From Peribacillus asahii (GTDB lineage: Bacteria; Bacillota; Bacilli; Bacillales; DSM-1321): a DNA stretch of 64,000 nt. The translations under genes were made by a program, and so were the position numbers. The notes beneath the pieces are model-generated. The model was not told the DNA's origin and searched no databases. It saw nothing but the letters and a program-made list of their open reading frames with translations. The stretch covers positions 3,458,001-3,522,000 of the forward strand of contig NZ_CP026095.1 of assembly GCF_004006295.1 (NCBI RefSeq). Direction: 5' to 3'. Shown piece by piece: positions 52,816 through 63,047 of the stretch. Within the stretch, counting starts at the first letter, position 1, and every line of letters starts with the position of its first letter.

Positions 52816-53610
52816 ACCACGTCTTGACCCACCTTGCTCCACAAGATGCGTCAATTTCGCAATGTCATCTAACCATGATACAGAACCTGATGATTTCCCG
52901 TTTACACCTTTTGCAAGCGTGTTTCGTGGACGCAGTGTAGAACCATTTGTTCCAACACCGCCGCCTCGGCTCATGATTTCCATCACTTGCTTACGATGCT
53001 CAGAAATCCCTTCACGAGAATCCGGTACAAATGGCATTACGTAACAGTTAAAGTATGTGACATCTGTATCCGCTCCCGCTCCATATAATACACGTCCTGC
53101 AGGAACAAAATTTAACTCTTTCAATTCACGATAAAATTTCTCAAACCACTCTTGTCTCTTTTCCTCTGTTTCTTCAACAGAAGCTAAGCCTGTAGCGTTA
53201 CGCTTCGCAATTTGCTCATAGAAAATTTCAAGTGGTTTCTCAATGACATCTAACGGTCGGTTAACGATGCCTGTTTCCACTTCCTCTGGTTTATCTAACA
53301 CACCGCGGAATTCTTCTTCCACTAACACTCGGGCCTTTTTCGCCTCCCAGTCAATGCTTACGATAAATCCTAAGCCTCGTGCAGGGAATTTAGGATCTTC
53401 TTTAATCGTTAACACAACGAAATCGCCCTCAGTTAATGTCACTTTCTCTGTGTCCTTAAATGAGTAGCGATCAATCATCACAAGGCGTGAAACCCCTTTA
53501 TGTGTCATCTTCATATCAGGTGTAATCGGGTGAACGGGAGCAAATAAAGAAATATCCTTATTCAACCTTTCGACATTAACCTTTGAAGTGGAATTTAAAA
53601 CAACCGACAT
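52816..53610 (-). CDS. nrdJ: Class II ribonucleotide reductase, exon 1
   Basis: The first 265 residues of NrdJ from ATG 53610 (AAGGAGAG upstream), including 'FNCYVMPFVPDSREGISEHRKQVMEIMSRGGGVGTNGSTLRPR'-type catalytic barrel sequence and ending '...LVEQGGSRRG' at the splice site. Unspliced reading adds three residues and stops, so a functional enzyme needs intron removal. NrdR-like boxes lie 120-170 bases upstream. Confidence 0.92.
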
Positions 53611-53730
53611 ATTGTCCTCTCCTTATTCATACAAATTCTTAAACCTCTTCTTGCTGTAGAAATGTGTATGTAGCCCATACATTGCCGTTTCATTAAGCAG
53701 TAATATAAATCTATCATACGCATTCTTTTT

Positions 53731-53779
53731 AATCAACATATAGTATACACTTAATTATTTTCTATACTACATGTTGTGT
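53731..53779 (-). promoter_or_regulatory. Pair of NrdR-like boxes upstream of nrdJ
   Basis: ACACAACATGTAGTAT (53779-53764) and ATACTATATGTTGATT (53746-53731) on the minus strand match the NrdR consensus ACACWAYATATWGTGT at 14 and 12 of 16 positions by my count. Starts are 33 bases apart, about three helical turns. The rest of the 53611-54114 gap shows no gene I can support. Confidence 0.65.
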
Positions 53780-54114
53780 CCCCTTCTGATTTTTTTATTT
53801 TTGTCAAACGTCAAAAGGCTTAATTTGTGTAGAAAAAAGGAGAATAGGATTGATTTTTAATTATTTTTGGAGATATTTCGATAAATTTCAAACTTGCAAT
53901 TTCATTATGTATTTTCAACCTAGGTCTCTCAAGGAAAGTAGAAACTCCTGTTCGTTCTACTAAAAAAATAAAAATATTTTTTTCTCTTGATTTCTTAATC
54001 TTTGTGTATGCAAAACGCCTTTGTTCTTTGTTAAAATTTATTTTGATTATTAACTGGTGCAACTATATAATAAGAGATGTCTGTATGTTGCTTAGGTAGA
54101 AAGGAGTTTTACGT

Positions 54115-54498
54115 TTGGATTTTTTATATTCACTGCTCATCTTCATTGTAATTGTTGTTGCTTATTCCCTATTTACATGGTTTCGCCAAAAACGAGCTGT
54201 TACACCTCTTACACAAGAAGAATTCATTGCAGGATATCGTAAAGTACAGCTAATTGATGTACGCGAGCCAAATGACTTTGAAAATGGTCACATTTTAGGA
54301 GCAAGAAATATCCCGCTAACTCAACTAAAAACGCGTCTTGTAGAAATTAGGCCGGACAAGCCTGTGTATTTATATGCACAAAGCGAAATTGTAAGCGGTC
54401 GAGCAGCTCTTTTACTAAAGAAAAAAGGGTATAAAGAACTGTTTCATTTAAAAGGCGGGTTCAGAATGTGGACCGGTAAAATTAAAAAGAAAAGCTAA
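54115..54498 (+). CDS. yqhL: YqhL, membrane-anchored rhodanese-like protein lacking the catalytic Cys
   Basis: 127 residues from TTG 54115 (AAAGGAG eight bases upstream). N-terminal membrane helix (about 2-20), then a single rhodanese domain ('LIDVREPNDFENGHILGARNIP', 'KGGFRMWTGK'). The active-site loop reads 'YLYAQSEIVSGRAA' where B. subtilis YqhL has, as I recall it, 'YLYCQNGMRSGRAA', so the sulfur-carrying Cys is Ala. A binding rather than sulfurtransferase role is likely here. It is the first backbone gene on the right side of the accessory insert. Confidence 0.9.
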   Translation: MDFLYSLLIFIVIVVAYSLFTWFRQKRAVTPLTQEEFIAGYRKVQLIDVREPNDFENGHILGARNIPLTQLKTRLVEIRPDKPVYLYAQSEIVSGRAALLLKKKGYKELFHLKGGFRMWTGKIKKKS

Positions 54499-54524
54499 GA
54501 AACTTATTCTGCATAAAATGCATA

Positions 54525-54561
54525 AAAAAATCCCTACTTTATATAAAAGCAGGGATTTTTT
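54525..54561. terminator. Bidirectional terminator between yqhL and gcvPB
   Basis: AAAAAATCCCTACTTT pairs with AAAGCAGGGATTTTTT (one mismatch), with A/T-runs serving both convergent genes. Confidence 0.88.
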
Positions 54562-54566
54562 GATGA

Positions 54567-56024
54567 TTATTTTTGATAACGTAACACAGGTTTTCGAGCA
54601 GCAAGTGTTTCATCTAAACGTTTAACTACCGTTGTATGCGGTGCTTCTTGCACGATTTCTGGTGATTCCTCTGCTTCTTTCGCAATTTGAATCATCGCAT
54701 CAATAAAAGCATCTAGCGTTTCCTTTGATTCCGTTTCTGTTGGCTCGATCATCATTCCTTCTTCCACATTTAATGGGAAGTAAATAGTTGGCGGATGGTA
54801 GCCGAAATCAAGCAGCCTTTTCGCAATATCCAGCGTACGTACACCTAGTTTCTTTTGACGACGACCGCTGAGCACGAACTCATGCTTACAATGACGATCG
54901 TAAGGAAGGTCATAGAAAGGAGCCAGGCGACGCATCATATAATTCGCATTAATAACGGCATTTTCCGTAACCGCTTTAAGACCATCTGGACCCATTGAGC
55001 GGATATACGTATACGCACGGACATTAATACCGAAGTTTCCATAGTACGGTTTTACACGACCGATAGCTTGTGGTCGGTCATAATCTAATACATATTGATC
55101 CCCTTGTTTTGTAACAATCGGCTTAGGTAAAAACGGAATTAAATCCTCTTTTACACCAACTGGACCTGAGCCAGGGCCACCGCCTCCATGCGGACCTGTA
55201 AACGTTTTATGAAGATTTAAATGAACCACATCGAAGCCCATGTCTCCTGGACGAGCTTTCGATAACACAGCATTTAAGTTCGCTCCATCATAATACAATT
55301 TACCACCAGCATCATGCACAATTTTCGCAATTTCTAAAATGCTTTCCTCAAATAATCCAAGTGTATTCGGATTCGTCAGCATTAATGCAGCTGTATCAGC
55401 ACCTACTACACGCTTTAAATCTTCTAAATCAACTAAGCCGTTTTCATCGGATTTCACCGTAACCGTTTCAAGACCTGCAACCGTTGCAGAAGCTGGGTTT
55501 GTACCATGAGCTGAGTCTGGTACGATAACTTTTGTACGACCTGTATCTCCATTTGCTTCATGGTAAGCACGAATCATCATTAATCCCGTCCATTCACCAT
55601 GCGCTCCAGCTGCTGGCTGTAACGTGACTTGATCCATTCCAGTAATTTCAATTAAATGCTCTTGCAAGTCATACATCAACTCTAGAGCTCCTTGAACCGT
55701 TTTCGCTTCTTGGTACGGATGAATATGAGCAAATCCATTTAAACGAGCAACATTTTCATTAATTTTTGGATTATATTTCATCGTACAAGAACCTAGTGGA
55801 TAAAACCCTGAATCTACACCATGATTTCGCTTAGAAAGAGCCGTATAATGACGCATAATATCAAGTTCTGATACTTCAGGCAATTCCGCTTCCTCAGCAC
55901 GAATATATTCCGCAGGTAAAATATCATCTAATGAAACTTCTGTTACATCCATCTCTGGTAAACTATAACCAATACGACCTGGTGTACTGATTTCAAAAAT
56001 TAACGATTGGTCTTGATTATTCAT
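54567..56024 (-). CDS. gcvPB: Glycine dehydrogenase (decarboxylating) subunit 2
   Basis: 485 residues from ATG 56024 (GGGGGATC upstream), overlapping the end of gcvPA by eight bases. The PLP-binding lysine lies in '[18 protein letters not shown]', with 'STVAG'-type and 'GANLNA' active-site segments. Forms the P-protein with GcvPA, which decarboxylates glycine and passes the aminomethyl group to lipoyl-GcvH. Last gene of the gcvT operon. Confidence 0.97.
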   Translation of the reverse strand: MNNQDQSLIFEISTPGRIGYSLPEMDVTEVSLDDILPAEYIRAEEAELPEVSELDIMRHYTALSKRNHGVDSGFYPLGSCTMKYNPKINENVARLNGFAHIHPYQEAKTVQGALELMYDLQEHLIEITGMDQVTLQPAAGAHGEWTGLMMIRAYHEANGDTGRTKVIVPDSAHGTNPASATVAGLETVTVKSDENGLVDLEDLKRVVGADTAALMLTNPNTLGLFEESILEIAKIVHDAGGKLYYDGANLNAVLSKARPGDMGFDVVHLNLHKTFTGPHGGGGPGSGPVGVKEDLIPFLPKPIVTKQGDQYVLDYDRPQAIGRVKPYYGNFGINVRAYTYIRSMGPDGLKAVTENAVINANYMMRRLAPFYDLPYDRHCKHEFVLSGRRQKKLGVRTLDIAKRLLDFGYHPPTIYFPLNVEEGMMIEPTETESKETLDAFIDAMIQIAKEAEESPEIVQEAPHTTVVKRLDETLAARKPVLRYQK

Positions 56025-57363
56025 GATGATCCCCCAATTCATTAGCAAATGCATCAATTTCTTCTTTCGTTCTAAGCTCTGTTACAGCGACAAGCATATG
56101 ATTCTGTAATTCTGGATAGCTGCTTCCTAAGTCATAACCGCCGATAATTCCCTTTTCAAACAATCGATTGTTCGTTTCTTGATAAGAAGCAGGCAGCTTC
56201 AACACAAACTCATTAAATGAAGGACCATCAAAGACCACTTCAAGCCCTTGTTGCTTTAGTACTTGTTTCGCATAATGAGCTTTTTGAATATTTTGAACGG
56301 CCATTTCTTTTACACCTTTTTTGCCGAGAGCAGTCATGGCAACAGACGCTGCCAATGCATTTAAGGCTTGGTTAGAACAAATATTAGACGTTGCTTTATC
56401 ACGACGAATATGCTGTTCACGCGCTTGAAGTGTTAATACAAATCCGCGCTTACCATTCTCATCAACCGTTTGACCGACAAGTCGACCTGGCACTTTACGA
56501 ACAAGCTTATTTGTAACAGCAAAATACCCGCAATGAGGTCCACCGAACGAAGATGGAATACCAAATGGCTGTGCATCTCCTGTCACAATATCAGCTCCTA
56601 ATTGACCTGGAGGAGTTAACGCCCCTAACGCAAGTGGATTGCTGGATACAATGAACAGCGATTTTACACTATGAACGATTTCTTCTATTTCTTTTAATGG
56701 TTCAATTCGACCGAAAAAGTTTGGATATTGAACGATCACACCAGCAACTTCATCTGTTATCAATTCCTTAAGCGCTGCTACATCTGTTACACCGTCTTTG
56801 TAAGGAATTTCGATTACTTCAACATGTTGTCCTTTTGCATATGTTTTTACCACATCTCTTGCTTCTGGATGAACAGTTGTTGAAAGGAGGATTTTTTTAC
56901 GACGTGTTTGACCTGCGCTTAACATCGCTGCTTCAGCCAAAGCTGTCCCGCCATCATACATCGAAGAATTGGCTACATCCATACCTGTTAGCTCACTAAT
57001 CATCGTTTGAAATTCAAAGATTGCTTGCAGCTCTCCTTGTGAAATTTCAGGCTGATATGGAGTATATGCTGTATAAAATTCTGAACGAGCAATCACGTGA
57101 TCCACAATAATTGGCGCATAATGATCATACACACCCGCTCCTAGAAACGAACTATAGCTTTTTAAATCTGCATTTCGACCTGCTAGTTTCGTTAATTCCT
57201 TTAATAAAGCAGGCTCTGATTTTGCTTGTTTAATGTTATATTCGCCTTGAAAACGAACGCTTTCCGGAATATCACTAAAAAGTTCATCAACTTTAGAAAC
57301 CCCGATTGCTGATAGCATTTCTTTTTGATCTTGTTCTGTCATCGGTAAATAGCGATGTTTCAT
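56017..57363 (-). CDS. gcvPA: Glycine dehydrogenase (decarboxylating) subunit 1
   Basis: 448 residues, the same length as B. subtilis GcvPA. Contains '[17 protein letters not shown]' and '[10 protein letters not shown]'. N-terminal half of the split P-protein typical of Firmicutes. Translationally coupled to gcvT (17-bp gap) and gcvPB (overlap). Confidence 0.97.
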   Translation of the reverse strand: MKHRYLPMTEQDQKEMLSAIGVSKVDELFSDIPESVRFQGEYNIKQAKSEPALLKELTKLAGRNADLKSYSSFLGAGVYDHYAPIIVDHVIARSEFYTAYTPYQPEISQGELQAIFEFQTMISELTGMDVANSSMYDGGTALAEAAMLSAGQTRRKKILLSTTVHPEARDVVKTYAKGQHVEVIEIPYKDGVTDVAALKELITDEVAGVIVQYPNFFGRIEPLKEIEEIVHSVKSLFIVSSNPLALGALTPPGQLGADIVTGDAQPFGIPSSFGGPHCGYFAVTNKLVRKVPGRLVGQTVDENGKRGFVLTLQAREQHIRRDKATSNICSNQALNALAASVAMTALGKKGVKEMAVQNIQKAHYAKQVLKQQGLEVVFDGPSFNEFVLKLPASYQETNNRLFEKGIIGGYDLGSSYPELQNHMLVAVTELRTKEEIDAFANELGDHHE

Positions 57364-57380
57364 TTAAATAACCTTCCCCT

Positions 57381-58487
57381 CTAGTTTCGTGGTCGTTTAT
57401 AAAATGGTGTTGCCGTTGTAACAGCTTTTAAGCGTTTCGAACGAATCTCTACTTCGACTTCAGTGCCTAGAGTAGTAAATGCTTGCTCGAGCAGTGCCAA
57501 CCCAACATTTTTCTTTAAAGTTGGTGATTGAGTTCCCGTCGTAACTTCTCCAATTAACTTCTCGCCGCTGTAGACTTTATAGCCATGACGCGGAATCCCG
57601 CGATCAATCATTTCCAATCCAACTAGCTTGCGCGGAGCTCCATTTTCTTTTTGTGAGGCAAGTACTTCTTTCCCTAAAAAGTCTGTGCTCTTTTCCGTTT
57701 TAACCGCAAATCCAATACCAGCTTCAATCGGTGTAATATCAGCAGAAAGTTCTTGACCATACAATGGCAACTTCGCTTCAAATCGAAGCGTATCGCGCGC
57801 ACCTAATCCGATTGGTAAAATCCCTTCTTCTTGACCAGCCTCTAACAATTTGCGCCATAGTTGCGGCCCCTCTTCAGAACGGCAATAGATTTCAAACCCA
57901 TCCTCCCCTGTATAACCAGTACGGGAAACTAGTGCTTGAACACCATTAATATTCACACCATCCTTGAATTTGAAAAATCCAATTTCACTCAAATCTGAAT
58001 CTTTCGTCAACTTTTGAAGTACCGTTTCTGCAAGAGGCCCTTGCAAAGCAAGTTGTGCATATTCACTAGAAACATTAACAAGCTCTACATCTTCAATAAG
58101 ATGTGATTGTAACCATTCAAAATCTTTATCGATATTTGCAGCATTCACACAAAGCAAATAGTCCTGTTCTGCTCTTTTATAAACAATTAAATCATCTACT
58201 GTGCCGCCATTTTCATAGCACATCGCTGTATAAAGTGCTCCACCTGCTTGCAGCTTGGATAAATCATTCGTAAGCATTTTTTGCAAGAAAGCAAGACTTT
58301 GATTTCCTTTAACTTCAAACTCACCCATATGCGAAACATCAAACAACCCCACTTTTGTGCGAACTGCTTCATGCTCCTCTTTAATTCCTGAGAATTGTAC
58401 AGGCAGTTCCCAGCCTCCAAAATCAATCGTCTTGGCACCACTCTCACGATACACTTCAAATAATGGTGTTCTTTTTAAATTCGTCAA
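57381..58487 (-). CDS. gcvT: Glycine cleavage system aminomethyltransferase (T-protein)
   Basis: 368 residues; '[15 protein letters not shown]' and 'ALQGPLAE' in the folate-binding domain, '[18 protein letters not shown]' and '[18 protein letters not shown]' further on. Transfers the methylene group to tetrahydrofolate, releasing ammonia. First gene of gcvT-gcvPA-gcvPB behind a tandem glycine riboswitch. Confidence 0.97.
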   Translation of the reverse strand: MTNLKRTPLFEVYRESGAKTIDFGGWELPVQFSGIKEEHEAVRTKVGLFDVSHMGEFEVKGNQSLAFLQKMLTNDLSKLQAGGALYTAMCYENGGTVDDLIVYKRAEQDYLLCVNAANIDKDFEWLQSHLIEDVELVNVSSEYAQLALQGPLAETVLQKLTKDSDLSEIGFFKFKDGVNINGVQALVSRTGYTGEDGFEIYCRSEEGPQLWRKLLEAGQEEGILPIGLGARDTLRFEAKLPLYGQELSADITPIEAGIGFAVKTEKSTDFLGKEVLASQKENGAPRKLVGLEMIDRGIPRHGYKVYSGEKLIGEVTTGTQSPTLKKNVGLALLEQAFTTLGTEVEVEIRSKRLKAVTTATPFYKRPRN

Positions 58488-58542
58488 TGAATTCCCTCCT
58501 TCAATAAACTTGTTAACGCGAAGATATTCCTCAAAAAAGGCA

Positions 58543-58586
58543 TAAAAAAGGACAGAGAAAGCCTATCATAGCTTTTCTCTGTCCTG
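58543..58586 (-). terminator. Riboswitch expression-platform terminator of gcvT
   Basis: GGACAGAGAAAAGC pairs with GCTTTCTCTGTCC, followed by TTTTTTATG on the minus strand, between the aptamers and the gcvT start. Confidence 0.9.
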
Positions 58587-58745
58587 AAACCTGAAAGTTT
58601 ACCTTATACAAGGCTTTCCCCTTTGGTGGTCACCTATCGTGACACTCTCCAGAGTTGCGTCCAGCAAGAGTTCTTTTGCCTGAGAGATTCACAGCTTCGT
58701 TTGCTCCTTCGGCGCTACATGACGTAGTCTCTCCCCTTGCCTTCA
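58587..58745 (-). ncRNA. Tandem glycine riboswitch
   Basis: Two aptamers in series on the minus strand: the first runs GGGGAGAGAC...GCGCCGAAGGAGCAA...AATCTCTCAGGCAAAAG, the second AACTCTGGAGAG...CACCAAAGGGGAAAGCC...AAACTTTCAGG. These are the conserved cores of the gcvT (glycine) motif. Binding of glycine should disfavour the adjacent terminator and switch the operon on. Confidence 0.95.
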
Positions 58746-58941
58746 TTCGCTTATAAAATTGTCACGTACTGCTCATACTATGAAAAACAAATTATGCTTT
58801 TCTTTAAGATACTTTCATCCTACCTTAAGAGGGATATAACTGCAATCATTTTTTATAAAATAAATTCTAAAAACTGATCATTTCCGAGCGTTTCACAATA
58901 AAACATTCGTGTTTAGAACAATTTGAAAGGGGTTGGAGCGT

Positions 58942-60630
58942 GTGAAAATTGAAATTACCTCTGATTTAGAATGGAGTGATAATTTTTTAACGAAAATTAA
59001 TGAGGATGGGCCCTGGGCAAACTGGGAGCTGTATAAATTAGCAATAGAAGTCACTAAAGACCTTGTTATTTCTGATTTTGAAGGATTACAGGCACCTAAA
59101 TATTTGCCTTATTTAAAACCGTTACCTCATCAGCTTGAAGCAGCTAGACAAGTAGTAGAAGAAATGAATGGAAAAGCCATTTTAGCAGATGAAGTAGGAC
59201 TTGGAAAAACGATTGAAGCCGGTTTAATTTTAAAAGAATATATGATTCGCGGCCTTGTCAAAAAAGTATTAATTCTTGTACCCGCTTCCCTCGTCACTCA
59301 ATGGGCGTTTGAATTAAATACAAAGTTTCATATACCAGCGGTTACACAAAGAAAAAGTTATGTATGGGACTCTTGCGATGTAGTGGTGTCCTCGATTGAT
59401 ACCGCTAAAAGGAAGCCGCATAGTGAGATGATTTTGAATCAAGATTATGATTTTGTCATTATTGATGAAGCACATAAACTTAAAAATAATAAAACAAAAA
59501 ATTACGAGTTTGTCCAAAATCTCAAAAAAAAGTTTTGCTTATTGCTAACAGCAACACCTATTCAAAATAAGGTGGAAGAAATTTTTCACCTCGTTTCTCT
59601 ATTAAAACCAGGACATTTAGGAAATGCCAAATTATTTGCCGAAAAATATAAAGGAAAAGGACGTACTATCCAAGAAAATCAGCATCTAAAAGAACTCGTC
59701 AACACGGTGATGATTCGCAACCGCCGGGCAGATACGAAAATCGAATGGACGAAACGCCAAGTTGAAACGATTATTATTGATTTTTCTAAAACAGAACAAG
59801 CTCTATATGATGCAGTTTCGCAGTTTAAAGTCCATTCAGATGGAGTAGGACATTCCTCTTTTTCAACGCTCACACTCCAAAGAGAAGCATGCAGTAGTCG
59901 CGAAGCTGTATATTATACATTAAAAAATATGAAAGCGAAGTATGAAAATCCACCTGCAGCCTTTACAGCGATGATTGACAATATATTACAAAAAGTGAAC
60001 GAGACAGAACAGAATTCCAAAGCTGAAAAAGCGCTGGAGTTAATTAAAAAAATCGATGATAAAGTCATTATTTTTACGGAATATCGTGCGACACAACTCT
60101 ACTTACAATGGTATTTGCAACAAAATGGCATTTCTTCTGTGCCATTTCGCGGCGGCTTTAAACGCGGTAAAAAGGATTGGATGCGTGAGCTGTTTCAAAA
60201 ACAAACGCAGGTCTTAATCGCAACAGAGGCTGGAGGAGAAGGGATCAACCTTCAGTTTTGTAATCATTTAATTAATTTTGACTTGCCGTGGAATCCAATG
60301 AGATTAGAGCAGCGAATCGGACGTATCCATCGACTTGGACAAGAAAAGGATGTCATGATTTATAATTTTGCAACTCGAAATACGGTGGAGGAACATATCC
60401 TCAAACTCTTATATGAAAAAATTCATTTATTCGAAAAAGTAATCGGTGAACTAGATGATATTTTAACAAAACTAGATATTCACAATATCGAAGAGTATTT
60501 AATTGATGTCGTTGGTGAGTCCAAATCAGAAGGAGAAATGAAAATTAAAATGGACAATTTATCTTCCCTCATTCAATTTGCTCAACAAATGAAAGATGGT
60601 GACGTTCATGCAGCAGCAGGACATTCATAA
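58942..60630 (+). CDS. yqhH: SNF2-family helicase (YqhH)
   Basis: 562 residues from GTG 58942 (AAAGGGG nine bases upstream; an in-frame TTG three codons earlier is too close to it). SF2/SNF2 motifs in order: I 'LADEVGLGKTIEAG', II 'IIDEAHKLKN' (DEAH), III 'LLTATPIQN', V 'ATEAGGEGINLQ', VI 'QRIGRIHRLGQ'. A stand-alone double-stranded-DNA/RNA translocase ATPase of unknown role. Conserved neighbour of gcvT, read divergently. Confidence 0.92.
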   Translation: MKIEITSDLEWSDNFLTKINEDGPWANWELYKLAIEVTKDLVISDFEGLQAPKYLPYLKPLPHQLEAARQVVEEMNGKAILADEVGLGKTIEAGLILKEYMIRGLVKKVLILVPASLVTQWAFELNTKFHIPAVTQRKSYVWDSCDVVVSSIDTAKRKPHSEMILNQDYDFVIIDEAHKLKNNKTKNYEFVQNLKKKFCLLLTATPIQNKVEEIFHLVSLLKPGHLGNAKLFAEKYKGKGRTIQENQHLKELVNTVMIRNRRADTKIEWTKRQVETIIIDFSKTEQALYDAVSQFKVHSDGVGHSSFSTLTLQREACSSREAVYYTLKNMKAKYENPPAAFTAMIDNILQKVNETEQNSKAEKALELIKKIDDKVIIFTEYRATQLYLQWYLQQNGISSVPFRGGFKRGKKDWMRELFQKQTQVLIATEAGGEGINLQFCNHLINFDLPWNPMRLEQRIGRIHRLGQEKDVMIYNFATRNTVEEHILKLLYEKIHLFEKVIGELDDILTKLDIHNIEEYLIDVVGESKSEGEMKIKMDNLSSLIQFAQQMKDGDVHAAAGHS

Positions 60631-61402
60631 ATTTTTACTCACATACTTTGAAGCGAATCATTGTGAAATACTTGAAAATCATAATACTTATTTAACTGTT
60701 CAATTAACAATTGAAATGGATAAAGAGTTAATGAACCGCCCTTTTTATTGGCACTACCTTGAAAAAACAGGCGGCATCCCTAATCCTTCACAATTAACAT
60801 TTATAACAGACAGCCAAAACGTACCAGAAAATATAAAAGGAGAACATATTTATTTCGGTTCACCACGTCTTCATCAAATTATTGAATCAACAAAAAAACT
60901 AGCTAGCTACATTCGCTTATATGAAGATAAACAAACAAACGGCCAACAAGTTTCTCTATTTCCTTGGTTAAATCTGAATGTAAAAATCTCTTATCAATGT
61001 GACCGTAAAAAAGATATTTTCCAATCCGTCGGGCTTAATCTTATTACCGGGGAAATCGTAAATGAATTTCATAATCACATTTTTTCTATTAAATTAACAC
61101 CTAAAATTCCTGATTATTCTTTCACACTCTCTCCGCTCATTATGCCTAAAAGCGGATTAACCAGATTGGATCGTTATATTCGCCAAAACTTTGAGCAGGA
61201 TGATCATACTTGGGCAGAGCAAGCGATGCAGCGATGGAATAATGACCTCCGTTTATTAGAACATTTTTACAACGAAAGTGAAGAAAAAAGCGAAAGCTAT
61301 TATACAGAAAAGGAAGCGTTAAAAGCTCAATACGAACCGAAAATACACATTTCAATCGTGAATGGAGGGTTATTTTATTTATCTGATTATAAAACATCAT
61401 AA
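60608..61402 (+). CDS. yqhG: YqhG family protein
   Basis: 264 residues from ATG 60608, overlapping the yqhH 3' end by 23 bases. Starts 'MQQQDIHKFLLTYFEANHCEILEN' like Bacillus YqhG. Soluble, no catalytic motif visible. Constant linkage and overlap with the helicase suggest a partner or accessory protein for it (inference). Confidence 0.88.
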   Translation: MQQQDIHKFLLTYFEANHCEILENHNTYLTVQLTIEMDKELMNRPFYWHYLEKTGGIPNPSQLTFITDSQNVPENIKGEHIYFGSPRLHQIIESTKKLASYIRLYEDKQTNGQQVSLFPWLNLNVKISYQCDRKKDIFQSVGLNLITGEIVNEFHNHIFSIKLTPKIPDYSFTLSPLIMPKSGLTRLDRYIRQNFEQDDHTWAEQAMQRWNNDLRLLEHFYNESEEKSESYYTEKEALKAQYEPKIHISIVNGGLFYLSDYKTS

Positions 61403-61462
61403 GTTGAGCCTTCCTAGAAAAACAACTTCCTCTCTGCCTTGAATATTTATTGATCTATAACG

Positions 61463-61505
61463 AAAGAAAACAGATGCCTAATTAGGACATCTGTTTTCCT
61501 TTTTT
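61463..61505. terminator. Bidirectional terminator of yqhG and yqzE
   Basis: AAAACAGATG (61467-61476) pairs with CATCTGTTTT (61488-61497) and is followed by a long T-run. The yqzE stop lies in the loop. Confidence 0.88.
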
Positions 61506-61679
61506 CATTTTCTTAAAAAACATCGATAACGCAAATGGAACAATGCCAAACCAAGTAGAGACAGAAGAAGTACGCTCTCCCTTCCTTTGTTGACGATTTT
61601 CCTTACGTTCTGTTTTTGTTAAATTAAAATATTGAACCAATTGTTGTGTCAAGTATTTAATATAAGCATTTGTTGACAT
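61482..61679 (-). CDS. yqzE: YqzE family protein
   Basis: 65 residues from ATG 61679 (AGGTGATG upstream; longer in-frame starts are unsupported). Basic Arg/Lys/Gln-rich middle and a C-terminal hydrophobic segment 'STWFGIVPFALSMFFKKMKK'. Matches Bacillus YqzE, a small protein downstream of comG of unknown function. Confidence 0.83.
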   Translation of the reverse strand: MSTNAYIKYLTQQLVQYFNLTKTERKENRQQRKGERTSSVSTWFGIVPFALSMFFKKMKKGKQMS

Positions 61680-61908
61680 AAGCATCACCTGCTCATAAGC
61701 ATACCCATTTTTTCTTGGCTTTATACGACATTTAACAGACGTCCTACTGTATCCTTGCTCCAATCTGCTTCGTTATGTTAGCAATCCATTTCCAGCTTCT
61801 TGGCCCGTATACTTACCTTTGTTTAGCAAGCTGTTTACCGCCCGTTATTTTCCCGTTCCCATAAACCCTGTTAACTATATTGTATTCATCCCTAAAAACA
61901 CCTATTGA

Positions 61909-62289
61909 CTATTTTTCCACCCATTCTGTTACCTTTCCTACATTCTTATCATAATAAATTAATACCACTCCCTTTCTGTTATTGACTGTAGATCCGTATA
62001 AATAAACTGAAGCAACTTCCTCATTTTGATTTACCACTTCATAATACACATCACCATTTGGATACAGAAGGATCCCCGGCTCAATTATGACTTCTTCTAA
62101 TTCACCCCATTCTCTTTCCAAATCACGAACAGCTAAGCGCAATAAATGATCAGACATTAAGGTTTCTTCCACTTCTTTATAAAACCGTTTATCCAGAACA
62201 AATTGCTCCATCATATACCCTGCCAACAAAATGAAAGAGGTCGAAACAACAAGTAAAATTGGCGACGCAAAACCTTTTTCATTCTTCAT
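61909..62289 (-). CDS. comGG: Competence minor pseudopilin ComGG
   Basis: 126 residues with an N-terminal hydrophobic helix after 'EKGFAS' (atypical prepilin site) and a charged C-terminal domain. Last gene of comGA-GG; start overlaps comGF by 11 bases. Part of the transformation pseudopilus. Confidence 0.85.
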   Translation of the reverse strand: MKNEKGFASPILLVVSTSFILLAGYMMEQFVLDKRFYKEVEETLMSDHLLRLAVRDLEREWGELEEVIIEPGILLYPNGDVYYEVVNQNEEVASVYLYGSTVNNRKGVVLIYYDKNVGKVTEWVEK

Positions 62290-62725
62290 TTACGTTAAAC
62301 TCTTTCTTAAAATATGGATGAAATGTGCGACTATATTGCTTTCCACTATAATCTGTAACTTTTACACTAATTTGGTTTCCCTTCTGGTTTACTTGAAAGT
62401 CAGCGACATTTTGCAATAAAATTTCATGTCCTAAACCCTCTACTTGGCGCCGTACGATATTTTGATACAATTCAACCGAAGCCACACTTCCATTCGTGAG
62501 CAAATACAGTTTATTATTCTTTACTGTTTGATTCTTCGATTCCCGCAATTCTTTTTGCAACTGTATCGAAAAAACTTCCCATTCCTTATGGTGGAGCTGC
62601 TTGTTCGTTATACCATTGGGATACATAACCAAAAAAATTTGTAAAACAAAAAGAGAAATCATCATGAATACGACGAGTGATATGAGCATTTCAACCATCG
62701 TAAACCCATTACTTTTTTGTAGCAT
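62279..62725 (-). CDS. comGF: Competence minor pseudopilin ComGF
   Basis: 148 residues from ATG 62725 (GAGGTG upstream). Prepilin motif N-G-F-T-M-V-E (residues 6-12) followed by a hydrophobic helix. Overlaps comGE by 17 bases. Processed by the ComC peptidase in B. subtilis. Confidence 0.87.
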   Translation of the reverse strand: MLQKSNGFTMVEMLISLVVFMMISLFVLQIFLVMYPNGITNKQLHHKEWEVFSIQLQKELRESKNQTVKNNKLYLLTNGSVASVELYQNIVRRQVEGLGHEILLQNVADFQVNQKGNQISVKVTDYSGKQYSRTFHPYFKKEFNVNEE

Positions 62726-63047
62726 CACACACCTCTTCTCTCTTACCAAAGGCGTTTTGATACTGGATGCACCCCTCCACCATTTCAGGAAAGCCGTTTG
62801 GTACTCCCCAGTTCAAAGTAAACAAATGATTTTGGCGCTGGATTTCTATAGACACAGCCTCAATCTCTCCATCCGCAAATGCAGTTAACTTTTCATATAA
62901 TAGATAATGCGCTTCTGTTCTTAACAACATGTTTTTCTTATTAAGCTTTAATTGATCGAATATAGGAAATAACGCAAATACAATAAATAAACACATGGAT
63001 AACGCTGCTAGCATATCTAAATAAATATACCCGTCACACTTTTTCAA
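62709..63047 (-). CDS. comGE: Competence minor pseudopilin ComGE
   Basis: 112 residues from TTG 63047 (AAAGGGAG eight bases upstream; an in-frame TTG at 63068 overlaps that site). Short N-terminus then a hydrophobic helix 'YIYLDMLAALSMCLFIVFALFP'. Overlaps comGD by 14 bases. Confidence 0.82.
   Translation of the reverse strand: MKKCDGYIYLDMLAALSMCLFIVFALFPIFDQLKLNKKNMLLRTEAHYLLYEKLTAFADGEIEAVSIEIQRQNHLFTLNWGVPNGFPEMVEGCIQYQNAFGKREEVCDATKK

Noticed and set aside
53820..54062. 80-codon minus-strand frame upstream of yqhL
   Set aside because: No ribosome site, biased AT-rich composition and no recognisable pattern; probably chance.
53611..54114. Cobalamin riboswitch in front of the B12-dependent nrdJ
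   Set aside because: I looked for a B12-box-like core and saw none; NrdR-like boxes explain regulation better.
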